Below, piece by piece: positions 23,998-31,863 of a stretch of DNA of 64,000 nt (positions within the stretch are counted from its first letter, which is position 1; every line of letters begins with the position of its first letter). A program made the position numbers and the translations under genes. The stretch covers positions 186,001 through 250,000 of the forward strand of contig NZ_JACOFR010000004.1 of NCBI RefSeq assembly GCF_019455385.1. The letters are read 5' to 3'. The notes under the pieces were generated by a model. The model made no database searches and was not told the origin of the DNA. It worked only from the letters and a program-made list of their open reading frames with translations. The DNA is from Bradyrhizobium sp. BR 10289. GTDB taxonomy: Bacteria; Pseudomonadota; Alphaproteobacteria; Rhizobiales; Xanthobacteraceae.

Positions 23998-24747
23998 ATG
24001 AAGCTGCTGCTGCTCAACCCCAACACCAGCACTGAAGTCACCGACCTGATGACGGGCGTCGGGCAGCGCGCTGCCGCCTTCGGTACCGAGATCGTCCCCT
24101 GCACCGCCGCGCGCGGCGTGCCCTATATCTCGACGCGTACCGAAGCGCAGATCGGCGGCGCCATCGCGCTGGAGATGCTGGCCGAGCAGCACAAGAAGGT
24201 CGATGCCGCGATCATCGCCGCTTTCGGCGATCCCGGCCTGTTCGCCGCACGCGAGACCTTTGATATTCCCGTGGTCGGCATGGCGGAGGCGGCGATGCTG
24301 ACCGCGTGCATGGCCGGGCGCCGCTTTGCCATCGTCACCTTCGCGCAGGCGCTCGGCCCCTGGTACGAGGAGTGCGTCCGCGACCATGGCTTGCGGGAAC
24401 GCTGCGCCGGCGTCCGCATGCTCGACACGCCGTTCAAGGCAATTTCGGACGTGGGCACCGAGAAGGAAGACCTGCTCGTCGATCTCGCCCAGCGCGCGAT
24501 CGTCGAGGACGAGGCCGATGTCCTGATCTTTGCCGGGGCGCCGCTGTCCGGCCTTGCCGCGCGCGTCGCCGATCGCATCCCCGTTCCCGTCGTCGATCAG
24601 GTCGTCGCCGCCGTGAAGCAGGCCGAAGCGCTGGTCGCGCTGCGCCTGCGCAAGGCGACGGCTGGCACGTTCCGCCGCCCGGCCGCAAAACCCACCATCG
24701 GCCTTGCCGGCGCGCTCGCCGCCCGGCTCGAGCATCGCGACAGCTAG
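23998..24747 (+). CDS. Hydantoin/allantoin racemase-like protein lacking both catalytic cysteines
   Basis: A 249-residue member of the hydantoin racemase family. LLNPNTSTEVTDLM opens the protein and GDPGLFAARE and PVVGMAEAAM are conserved family segments. In active members a Cys precedes the FGDPG motif and a second Cys lies in an LGCAGM-type motif of the other lobe. Here these read IIAAFGDPG and IFAGAPLSG, so both positions are non-cysteine. The fold is clear but two-base racemisation seems unlikely. It starts 3 bases after the GntR gene and its 3' end overlaps the convergent amidase gene by four bases. Confidence 0.75.
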   Translation: MKLLLLNPNTSTEVTDLMTGVGQRAAAFGTEIVPCTAARGVPYISTRTEAQIGGAIALEMLAEQHKKVDAAIIAAFGDPGLFAARETFDIPVVGMAEAAMLTACMAGRRFAIVTFAQALGPWYEECVRDHGLRERCAGVRMLDTPFKAISDVGTEKEDLLVDLAQRAIVEDEADVLIFAGAPLSGLAARVADRIPVPVVDQVVAAVKQAEALVALRLRKATAGTFRRPAAKPTIGLAGALAARLEHRDS

Positions 24748-26135
24748 GGGAGCTTTGGCTGGCGATGCGAAAATCCCAATTCGTTCTCGATCAAACGGCC
24801 GAAGGCAAACAAACGGGATTCGCACCCTGGCGGCGCGATGATCTGGATGCCGAAGGGCAGCTCGTTCTCCCCTCGCCGCGCCGGCAAGGTCAGGACGGGG
24901 AAACCGACCAGCGAGACGATGAAGGTGACGGCGAGATAGTCGATCGGTGTCTCCAGTGCCGTGCCGTCAATGGCCATGACATCGCTGATCTCGTTCGGCC
25001 AGGGCAACACGGACGCCGCCGGCGCGACCAGGAAATCCGTGCGCGTGAACAGCTCGCGAAAGCTGCGATAGATCACGGTGCGGCGGCGCTCGGCGTTGAG
25101 ATAGTCCTCGGCGGACAGCTTCGCGCCCGCCTCGATGTTCCAGATCACGGTGGGCGTAAGCTCATCGCGGCGCGTCCGGAGCAGTTCACCATAACTGTTT
25201 GCGATGTGCGCAGCGCGCAGCGTCCGAAACGTCTCGCTCGCGCCACCGCAGTCGGGCGAAGATGGCACCAGATCGCCAACACCCGCAAGCGCCTCGCACG
25301 CGCTGGCAAAACGCGCACGCACCTTGCGCGACACCGGCGCGACGCCGAAATCAGGCGTGACTGCAATCCGAGGACGTGCCGCAACCGGCCGATCGTCATT
25401 GATGATGCCAGCCGCGAGCGGATCCTTCGCGTCGCCTCCCCCGCAGACCGACAGCGCCAATTCGAGATCATCGACACTGCGAGCGAGAAAGCCGTGCGTG
25501 GCCAGCATGTCCCAGCCGAGCGGACGGCGCGGCGACGGGATGCGGCCGGGCGTCGGCCGGATCGAAGCCAAATCGCAAAAGCTGGCCGGCGTACGCACCG
25601 AGCCGCCAAAATCGGTGCCATGAGCCAACGGCACCATCCCGGCCGCGACCGCGACGGCGGAGCCGCCGGACGATCCGCCGGAGGTCAGCGCGGGATCGTA
25701 CGGATTGCGCGTCGGCCCGCACAATTTGTTGGTGCAGACCGCACCGAAGCCGAATTCCGGTGTGTTGGTCTTGCCCAGGATGATCGCGCCGGCACGGCGC
25801 AGCCGCGCCACCACGAGATCGTCCTCGGCCGGAACGTGATCGCGAAACAGCGCCGAACCATAGGTGGTCGCAAGCCCCGCGGTGTCGGTGAGGTCCTTGA
25901 TAGCGACCGGTACGCCGTGCAGCGGCCCCATCGGAGCGGGCGCGGCATCGCAGACCTCCGCGGCGCGGCGGGCGCCCTCGGCATCGACGGTCACGAACGC
26001 CGCCAATTGCACGTCGCGGTGCGCAATCCGTTCCAGATGTGCCTCGACGACCTCGCGCGAGGACAACTCGCCACAGGCAATGGCGCGCGCGAGGGTTGTG
26101 GCCGCAAGGTCGCAAACCGATGGATCCGGTATCAT
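24744..26135 (-). CDS. Amidase-signature family hydrolase
   Basis: A 463-residue amidase. The Ser-cisSer-Lys triad is present: Lys in VAIKDLTDTAG, the cis-Ser in SGGSSGGSAVAVAAG and the nucleophile Ser in FGGSVRTPA. The frame is open to 26270, but the ATG at 26135 gives the usual N-terminus and leaves 88 bases to the divergent ABC operon. It may release ammonia from an amide or carbamoyl product made by the neighbouring hydantoinase. It could equally serve the PotABCD-like transporter that starts on the other side. Confidence 0.8.
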   Translation of the reverse strand: MIPDPSVCDLAATTLARAIACGELSSREVVEAHLERIAHRDVQLAAFVTVDAEGARRAAEVCDAAPAPMGPLHGVPVAIKDLTDTAGLATTYGSALFRDHVPAEDDLVVARLRRAGAIILGKTNTPEFGFGAVCTNKLCGPTRNPYDPALTSGGSSGGSAVAVAAGMVPLAHGTDFGGSVRTPASFCDLASIRPTPGRIPSPRRPLGWDMLATHGFLARSVDDLELALSVCGGGDAKDPLAAGIINDDRPVAARPRIAVTPDFGVAPVSRKVRARFASACEALAGVGDLVPSSPDCGGASETFRTLRAAHIANSYGELLRTRRDELTPTVIWNIEAGAKLSAEDYLNAERRRTVIYRSFRELFTRTDFLVAPAASVLPWPNEISDVMAIDGTALETPIDYLAVTFIVSLVGFPVLTLPARRGENELPFGIQIIAPPGCESRLFAFGRLIENELGFSHRQPKLP

Positions 26136-26223
26136 CGCGCCATCATGCCAAACCTCGCATCGAAAGGCGAGCGCGGCGGGCACGAGACTTGCTTTCTCCT
26201 CGGGGGTAACGGGAGGCAACACC

Positions 26224-27318
26224 ATGGCTGAAGCGCAAGGCGGACGATCGCTCGTCGTCGACGCCGTCACCCACCGCTATCCGAGCGGCGCGCTCGCGGT
26301 CGAGAACATCAATCTCGACATCAAGGGCGGCGAGATCATCGCGCTGCTCGGGCCCTCCGGCTGCGGCAAGACCACGCTCTTGCGGATCATCGCCGGCTTC
26401 ATCGCACAGTCGCAGGGGCGCATCATCATCGGCGACGACATCGTCGACGCACTGCCGCCGAACAAGCGCGCCGTCGGCATCGTGTTCCAGAACTACGCGC
26501 TGTTTCCGCATCTCTCCATCAGCGAGAACGTCGGCTACGGCCTCGCCGCCCGCGGCGTCGACAAGGCAACGCGCCAGCGCGAGGCCCAGCGCCTGCTGGA
26601 GCTGGTGCAACTGCCGACGATGTCGGAGCGGCTGCCGCGTCAGCTCTCGGGCGGTCAGCAGCAGCGCGTGGCGCTCGCCCGCGCGCTCGCGATCAAGCCG
26701 TCAATCCTGCTGCTCGACGAGCCGTTCGCCGCGCTCGACAAGAATCTGCGGCTCGACATGCAGATCGAGATCAAGCGGCTGCAGCGTGTCTCCGGCATCA
26801 CCACGCTGATCGTGACGCACGACCAGGAAGAGGCGCTGTCGATGGCCGACCGTGTCGCCGTACTCAGCCACGGCAAGCTCGAGCAGTTCGGAACGCCCTC
26901 CGACATCTACGACCGGCCGCAGACGCTGTTCGTCAACACCTTTGTCGGCTCCAGCAACCGCATGCCCGGCGTCGTGATCTCCGCTGATCGCAGCGCGGCC
27001 AAAGTGCGGCTCGATGCCGGCGCCGAGATCATTGCACGGCCTGCGGCAGGTACGCTCACCGAAGGCGGCCGCGTCACCGTCTGTATCCGGCCCGAACATC
27101 TGCAATTCGTCGGCGACGAGAGCGGTTTTGCCGGCGTGGTCGGCATGTCGCTGCCGCTGGGTGCCACCGTCGTTCACGAGGTCACCACCGCCGACGGTTT
27201 TGGCGTCAAGGTCTCCCAGGCGCGCATCGGCGAGACCCGCGCGCTCGAAAGCGGCGCCGCGGTGCGCCTCGCCCCGCTTGCCCCGGCGCTCGCCAACGCT
27301 TTTCCTGCAACGCTTTAA
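26224..27318 (+). CDS. ABC transporter ATPase, PotA type
   Basis: A 364-residue ATPase. Walker A is GPSGCGKTT, the signature is LSGGQQQRVALARAL, Walker B is ILLLDEPFAALD and a C-terminal TOBE domain (about residues 275-360) is present. GGGAGG precedes the ATG. It is the first gene of a four-gene transporter operon of the spermidine/putrescine/iron(III)-type family, followed by its binding protein and two permeases. Confidence 0.88.
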   Translation: MAEAQGGRSLVVDAVTHRYPSGALAVENINLDIKGGEIIALLGPSGCGKTTLLRIIAGFIAQSQGRIIIGDDIVDALPPNKRAVGIVFQNYALFPHLSISENVGYGLAARGVDKATRQREAQRLLELVQLPTMSERLPRQLSGGQQQRVALARALAIKPSILLLDEPFAALDKNLRLDMQIEIKRLQRVSGITTLIVTHDQEEALSMADRVAVLSHGKLEQFGTPSDIYDRPQTLFVNTFVGSSNRMPGVVISADRSAAKVRLDAGAEIIARPAAGTLTEGGRVTVCIRPEHLQFVGDESGFAGVVGMSLPLGATVVHEVTTADGFGVKVSQARIGETRALESGAAVRLAPLAPALANAFPATL

Positions 27319-27348
27319 TTCCAGTTTTTGTCCAGAGGGAGTTCGACC

Positions 27349-28395
27349 ATGATCATGAACCGCCGAAGCCTGATGACGACCGCACTGACACTCGGCGCCA
27401 TGAAGGCGTTTCCGGGGCTCAGCTACGCCCAGGCCCGTCCGCTGGTGTTCGCGACCTTCACCGGCAGCTGGGAGGAAGCGCACAAAGCCGTGCTGGTGCC
27501 GGCGTTCCGGAAGGCCAACGCCGACGCTGCGATCGTGCTCGACCCCATGCTCTCGGTCGACCAGATCGCGAAGGTCAATGCCGCCAAAGCCAATCCGCCG
27601 ATCGACGTCATGCTGCACGATCCCGGTCCCGCCCTCGTCGCGATCGGCCAGGACCTGGTCGAGCCCTATCCGGTCGAGAAGAGCGCCTATTACAAGGACC
27701 TGATCAGCGAGGCGCAGGAGCCGACGGGCCCGGCCCCGTTCTTCCAGGTCGTCGGCCTCACCTACAATCCTGAGGCCATCAAGACACCGCCGACCTCCTG
27801 GGCCGATCTGTGGAAGCCGGAGTTCAAGGGCCGCGTCGGCATCACCAATCTCAACTCGACGCTCGGCACCGGCTGGCTGGTCGAGATCGCGAAAATGCGC
27901 GGTGGCTCCGAAGCCAATGTCGATCCCGGCTTCAAGGCGCTGGAGGAGCTGAAGCCCAATCTTGCCGCCGTCGCCGCCAATCCCGGCGCGCTCGCCACCC
28001 TGTTCCAGCAGGGCCAGATCGACATCTCGCCCGGCAATTTCAACGCCATCCAGATCCTCAAAGCCCGAGGCGTGCCGGTCGAATTCGTGGCGCCGAAGGA
28101 AGGCGCGATCGCCTTCAAGACCACGATCCATATCGTCAAGAACTCGCCGAACCGCGAGCTCGCCTTCAAGCTGATCGAGGCGGCGCTGACGCCGGAGGTC
28201 CAGACCACGCTGATGAACCCGCCCTACCTGATCGTGCCGACCAATTCCAAGGTCACCATGGGCGGCGAGATCGCACGCGTGCTCGCCAAGGACACCGCCG
28301 AGCTGAAGCAGAAATTCGTGTTCCAGGACTGGAAGAAGATCAACGAGCAGCGCTCGGCCTGGATCGAGCGTTTCAACCGCGAGATCAAGATCTAG
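27349..28395 (+). CDS. Extracellular solute-binding protein, PotD type
   Basis: A 348-residue periplasmic protein. A twin-arginine-like leader (NRRSLMTTALTLGAMKA) ends near residue 28 (SYAQA). The body resembles polyamine or iron-type binding proteins, with FATFTGSWEEA at the mature N-terminus. AGAGGGA lies 8 bases before the ATG at 27349, which is chosen over the upstream ATG at 27328. It should deliver substrate to the two permeases encoded next. Ligand identity is not readable from the sequence. Confidence 0.85.
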   Translation: MIMNRRSLMTTALTLGAMKAFPGLSYAQARPLVFATFTGSWEEAHKAVLVPAFRKANADAAIVLDPMLSVDQIAKVNAAKANPPIDVMLHDPGPALVAIGQDLVEPYPVEKSAYYKDLISEAQEPTGPAPFFQVVGLTYNPEAIKTPPTSWADLWKPEFKGRVGITNLNSTLGTGWLVEIAKMRGGSEANVDPGFKALEELKPNLAAVAANPGALATLFQQGQIDISPGNFNAIQILKARGVPVEFVAPKEGAIAFKTTIHIVKNSPNRELAFKLIEAALTPEVQTTLMNPPYLIVPTNSKVTMGGEIARVLAKDTAELKQKFVFQDWKKINEQRSAWIERFNREIKI

Positions 28396-28414
28396 CACTT
28401 CGAGGGGCCTCGCG

Positions 28415-29278
28415 ATGGGCGCAGCACCGGCATCACGCGACGTGACTTCCTACGGGATGGGATTGGCAGTGCCGCTGGCGCTGTTCTTCCTGGTCTTCTT
28501 CGTCGCGCCGCTGCTGCAACTGCTCTGGCTTTCGCTGCACAACGACACGGCCGGGCTCCATTGGGGGCTCGGCCAGTACCTGCATTTCCTCACCGATCCC
28601 TTCAGCCTCAGCGTGCTCGGCTCGACATTGCTCCTGGGTGCGGAGGTGACCGCCGTCTGCCTCGTGCTCGGCTTCCCCATCGCCTGGCTCTACCAGCGGG
28701 TCGGACCAAAGCTTCAGACCGTCATCATCCTGATCGTGCTGCTGCCGCTTTTGACCAGCGTCGTCGTGCGCACCTTCGCCTGGATCGTCATCCTCGGACG
28801 CCAGGGCATCATCAATGCGACGCTGCAATCGCTCGGGATGATCGACACGCCGCTGAAGCTACTCTACACCCAGTTCGGCGTGGTGATCGCGCTGGCGCAG
28901 GTGCAGATGCCCTTGATGACCCTGCCGCTGATCACCGCGCTCGGCCGCATCGATCCCAATCTCGACGATGCCTCCTGCTCGCTCGGCGCCGGAAGCTGGC
29001 GCACCTTCTTCCGCGTCGTGCTGCCGCTGTCGCTGCCCGGAATCATCGCCGGCTGCACGCTGACCTATGCCGCCGCCATCACCGCCTTCATCACGCAATC
29101 GCTGATCGGCGGCGGGCAGATGCTGTTCATGCCGATGTACCTCTACCAGCAGGCCTCGACCTTGCAGAACTGGCCGTTTGCATCGGCGATCTCGATCATC
29201 TTCCTGCTCGCCGTGCTCGCAGTCGTCTCCGTCTTCACCACGCTTGGCCGCCTCTCGCGCGGTTATGGAGGCGCCTGA
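28415..29278 (+). CDS. ABC permease, PotB type
   Basis: A 287-residue membrane protein with about six segments, the first at residues 13-33. The cytoplasmic loop SLGAGSWRTFFRVVLPLSLPG is the EAA motif that contacts the ATPase. The stop overlaps the next ATG by one base (TGATG), so the two permeases are made together. Confidence 0.87.
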   Translation: MGAAPASRDVTSYGMGLAVPLALFFLVFFVAPLLQLLWLSLHNDTAGLHWGLGQYLHFLTDPFSLSVLGSTLLLGAEVTAVCLVLGFPIAWLYQRVGPKLQTVIILIVLLPLLTSVVVRTFAWIVILGRQGIINATLQSLGMIDTPLKLLYTQFGVVIALAQVQMPLMTLPLITALGRIDPNLDDASCSLGAGSWRTFFRVVLPLSLPGIIAGCTLTYAAAITAFITQSLIGGGQMLFMPMYLYQQASTLQNWPFASAISIIFLLAVLAVVSVFTTLGRLSRGYGGA

Positions 29279-30093
29279 TGGCCGGCCGCAAGCGCACCCT
29301 GGAATCGTTCAGCTTCGAGCTCGTGATGACCGTGATCGCGGTGATCGCGCTTGTTATCATCATCGCGCCCTCGCTGGTGGTCTTGATCGTCTCCTTCACC
29401 AGCGGTTTTTCGCTGCGCTTCCCGCCGCCAGGCTATTCCCTGCGCTGGTACGCGGAGCTGTGGAATGCCTGGCAGCTGCACTTTGCCGCCAAGAACAGCC
29501 TGATCGTGGCCCTATGGGCGACCGGCCTCTCCGTCGTGCTCGGCGTCGCGGCGGCCCTGGCGATCGCGCGCTCGCCGACGCTGTCGGCGCGGCTGCTCGA
29601 TTCACTCTTCATGTCGCCGCTCGTTCTGCCCGCACTGGCCTTCGGCCTTGCCGCCCTGATGCTGTTCTCGCTGGTCGGCCTGCCGGTCTCACCGCTGACG
29701 CTGGTGATCGGCCACACGGTCGTGTGCGTGCCCTATGTCGTCCGCAACACGGTCGCGGCGCTCGCCCAACTGGAGCCGACCCTGCTGGAGAGCTCGGCGG
29801 TGCTGGGCGCCAGCCGCCTCTACACCTTCCGGCGCATCGTGCTGCCGCTGATCCGGCCCGGCATCATCGCCGGCGCCTTCATCGCCTTCATGTCGTCGTT
29901 CGACAACGTGCCGGTCTCGCTGTTCCTGCGCGATGCCGCCACCGACATGCTGCCGATCCGGATGTGGCAGGACCTCGAGGGCAAGCTCGACGTCACCATC
30001 GCCGCGCTGTCCGGCGTGCTGATCATCGCAACCGTCGCGCTGGTTGCGGTGATGGAGCGCGTCACCGGCCTGTCGCGGCGGCTGACCAATTGA
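29278..30093 (+). CDS. ABC permease, PotC type
   Basis: A 271-residue membrane protein with about six segments. The EAA loop is VLGASRLYTFRRIVLPLIRPG. The longer frame from 28561 is only an overlap with the preceding permease. The true start is the ATG at 29278, within the TGATG junction. It ends the four-gene operon and is followed by an inverted-repeat element. Confidence 0.87.
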   Translation: MAGRKRTLESFSFELVMTVIAVIALVIIIAPSLVVLIVSFTSGFSLRFPPPGYSLRWYAELWNAWQLHFAAKNSLIVALWATGLSVVLGVAAALAIARSPTLSARLLDSLFMSPLVLPALAFGLAALMLFSLVGLPVSPLTLVIGHTVVCVPYVVRNTVAALAQLEPTLLESSAVLGASRLYTFRRIVLPLIRPGIIAGAFIAFMSSFDNVPVSLFLRDAATDMLPIRMWQDLEGKLDVTIAALSGVLIIATVALVAVMERVTGLSRRLTN

Positions 30094-30137
30094 AGGCGGA
30101 TGAGATTTGGTCGAACGATGCGAGCCAGGAATTCCGA

Positions 30138-30270
30138 CACCTCTCCCGTAGGGAGAGGTCGGATCGCATCGAAAGATGCGATCCGGGTGAGGGGTTACGG
30201 TGTCACTGACTGCCGCGGCCCCTCACCCGGATTGCTCCGCAATCCGACCTCTCCCCGCTGGGGAGAGGTG
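30138..30270. repeat. Long inverted repeat (CTCTCCC family), second copy
   Basis: The element begins CACCTCTCCCG (30138) and ends CGGGGAGAGGTG-like (to 30270), so its ends are complementary. Inside are ATCGCATC/GATGCGAT (30163 onward), CCGGGTGAGGGG mirrored by CCCCTCACCCGG, and GGATTGC/GCAATCC hairpins. It shares its arms with the element at 16881-17006. It lies between convergent genes and could end transcription from both sides. Confidence 0.75.
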
Positions 30271-30307
30271 CCCACTGGGCCGCCGATCGAACCAAACCCT
30301 TGACGCC

Positions 30308-30646
30308 CTACGCCCCCCGAAACAGCGCATAGCCCCAGCGCGTGAATTTCAGCGGCAGATGAAAATGCTCGTTGACATCTGTGATACGAAAGCGGAACGG
30401 GGTCACGGTCAGGAAGCCGTCGCGCTCGCCAAAGAACTCGCCGAGATGAAACAGCACCTCGTACTCGCCCGCCGTTACATCCGCGCCTTGCGCGACGGGA
30501 TGATCGAGCATGCCGTTGGCGCCGAGCCGCCCGTCGGCGATACGCAGGGACTCCGGATCGATCCGCCAGATCTCGACGCGCAAGCCTTGTGCCGGCCGTC
30601 CGCTCGCCACATCGACCGCGTGGATGGAAATACCGCCTGCCACCAT
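30308..30646 (-). CDS. 5-hydroxyisourate hydrolase/transthyretin-like protein with altered C-terminus
   Basis: A 112-residue transthyretin-related protein. The family N-terminal signature IHAVDVASGRPAQGL is complete. The catalytic candidates H9, R40 and H96 are kept. The C-terminal tetrapeptide, YRGS in active hydrolases, reads FRGA here, so the terminal Ser is replaced. The enzyme normally opens 5-hydroxyisourate in urate breakdown. GGGAGG supports the ATG at 30646 over the longer frame to 30682. It is divergent from an MFS carrier gene with only 23 bases between the start codons. No other urate-pathway gene is in the window. Confidence 0.8.
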   Translation of the reverse strand: MVAGGISIHAVDVASGRPAQGLRVEIWRIDPESLRIADGRLGANGMLDHPVAQGADVTAGEYEVLFHLGEFFGERDGFLTVTPFRFRITDVNEHFHLPLKFTRWGYALFRGA

Positions 30647-30669
30647 GTTCCTCCCGTGAGCGTGGCGCC

Positions 30670-31863
30670 ATGTTAGACGCAAACGCGGCGGTCCGGCCAG
30701 CGCCCGCGCTGCTGCCGGCGCTGGCGGCGATGACCTCGCTTCAGGCCTTGGTCGCGCTCGCTTTGTTCGCGCCGGGCGTGGTGGCGCCGCGCGCCCATCT
30801 CGAGGTCTGGCAGCTCTCGGTGTTCTCCTGCGCGGTGTTCACGGTCGGCATCCCCGCCTCGTTCTGGGGCGGCGGCCTCATCGCGCGGCTCGGCTCGCTC
30901 AGGATCGCCAGCCTGTGCGCGGCGGCCATCGTCGTCGGCATGGCACTGGCCTCCTTCGGCTCGACCGCGGCCCTGCTCGCCGCAGGGCTTTGCCTCGGGC
31001 TCGCCCAGGGACCGGAGACGCCCGCGAGCGCGGCGCTGCTGGCGCGGCTCGTCACGCCTGAGCGGCGTACCTTCGTGTTCTCGGTGCGCCAGACCGGCAA
31101 CCAGATCGGCGCGGTGCTGGGGTCGCTGGCGCTGCCCGCGATCGCGATCGCGTTTGGACCGGCCTGGTGCTATGCCGCCGTCGGCGCCTGTGCGCTGCTG
31201 GGGATCGCACTGTTCGAATGGTTGCGCCCCGCCTATGCCGGCAAGGTCGCTCCGCCGCCAAAACTCGATCTGCGCGCGCGACTGGCGCTGATGACCGCGG
31301 ACCGGCAGATCGCGATGCTGGCGCTGGCCTCGACACCGTTCAGCGCCATGCAGGTCTCGCTCAACACCGTCTTCGTCACGCTCGGGACGCGCGAGCTCGG
31401 CCTCAGCCATATCGAAGCCGGCATGGCGCTCGCCTGCGCGCAAGGAGGCGGCCTCGTCGGCCGGCTCGGCTGGGGCTATGTCGCGATGCGCCTCGATGCC
31501 TCGCGCGCGGTGCTCATCGTCATCGGCCTCGGCATGGCCTTCTGCGCGGCGCTCCTGGGACTCGATGGCGCATCGCTCGGCCGCTCCACGCAGTTCGCTG
31601 TTGCCGGGCTGTTCGGCCTGACAGCGTCGGGCTGGAACGGCGTCTTCATCGCCGAGATCGCCCGCCTCGCCCCGCAGGACCGGATCGGCGAGACCACAGG
31701 TGCGGTGCTGACGGCATCCTATATGGGCCTGCTGGCCGCACCGGTGCTGGTGTCGATCCTCGATGGTGCCGCCGGCCTCGGCGCGGCGTTCTTCGCCCTG
31801 GCATGCCTTGCCCTCTGCGGCACATTGGCGCTGATCTGGGGAGGCCAGGACAAAAGGAGATGA
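30670..31863 (+). CDS. Major facilitator superfamily transporter
   Basis: A 397-residue carrier with about 12 membrane segments. The loop RTFVFSVRQTGNQIGAVLG resembles the central signature of cyanate/YcaD-type members. The stop overlaps the start of the amidase gene by four bases (ATGA), so the two are coupled, which suggests import or export of an amide substrate. The ATG at 30670 is closely followed by others (30730), so the exact start is not certain. Confidence 0.75.
   Translation: MLDANAAVRPAPALLPALAAMTSLQALVALALFAPGVVAPRAHLEVWQLSVFSCAVFTVGIPASFWGGGLIARLGSLRIASLCAAAIVVGMALASFGSTAALLAAGLCLGLAQGPETPASAALLARLVTPERRTFVFSVRQTGNQIGAVLGSLALPAIAIAFGPAWCYAAVGACALLGIALFEWLRPAYAGKVAPPPKLDLRARLALMTADRQIAMLALASTPFSAMQVSLNTVFVTLGTRELGLSHIEAGMALACAQGGGLVGRLGWGYVAMRLDASRAVLIVIGLGMAFCAALLGLDGASLGRSTQFAVAGLFGLTASGWNGVFIAEIARLAPQDRIGETTGAVLTASYMGLLAAPVLVSILDGAAGLGAAFFALACLALCGTLALIWGGQDKRR

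Noticed and set aside
22954..24825. A 623-codon open frame on the minus strand
   Set aside because: It is antisense to the GntR and racemase-like genes and shows no recognisable domain.
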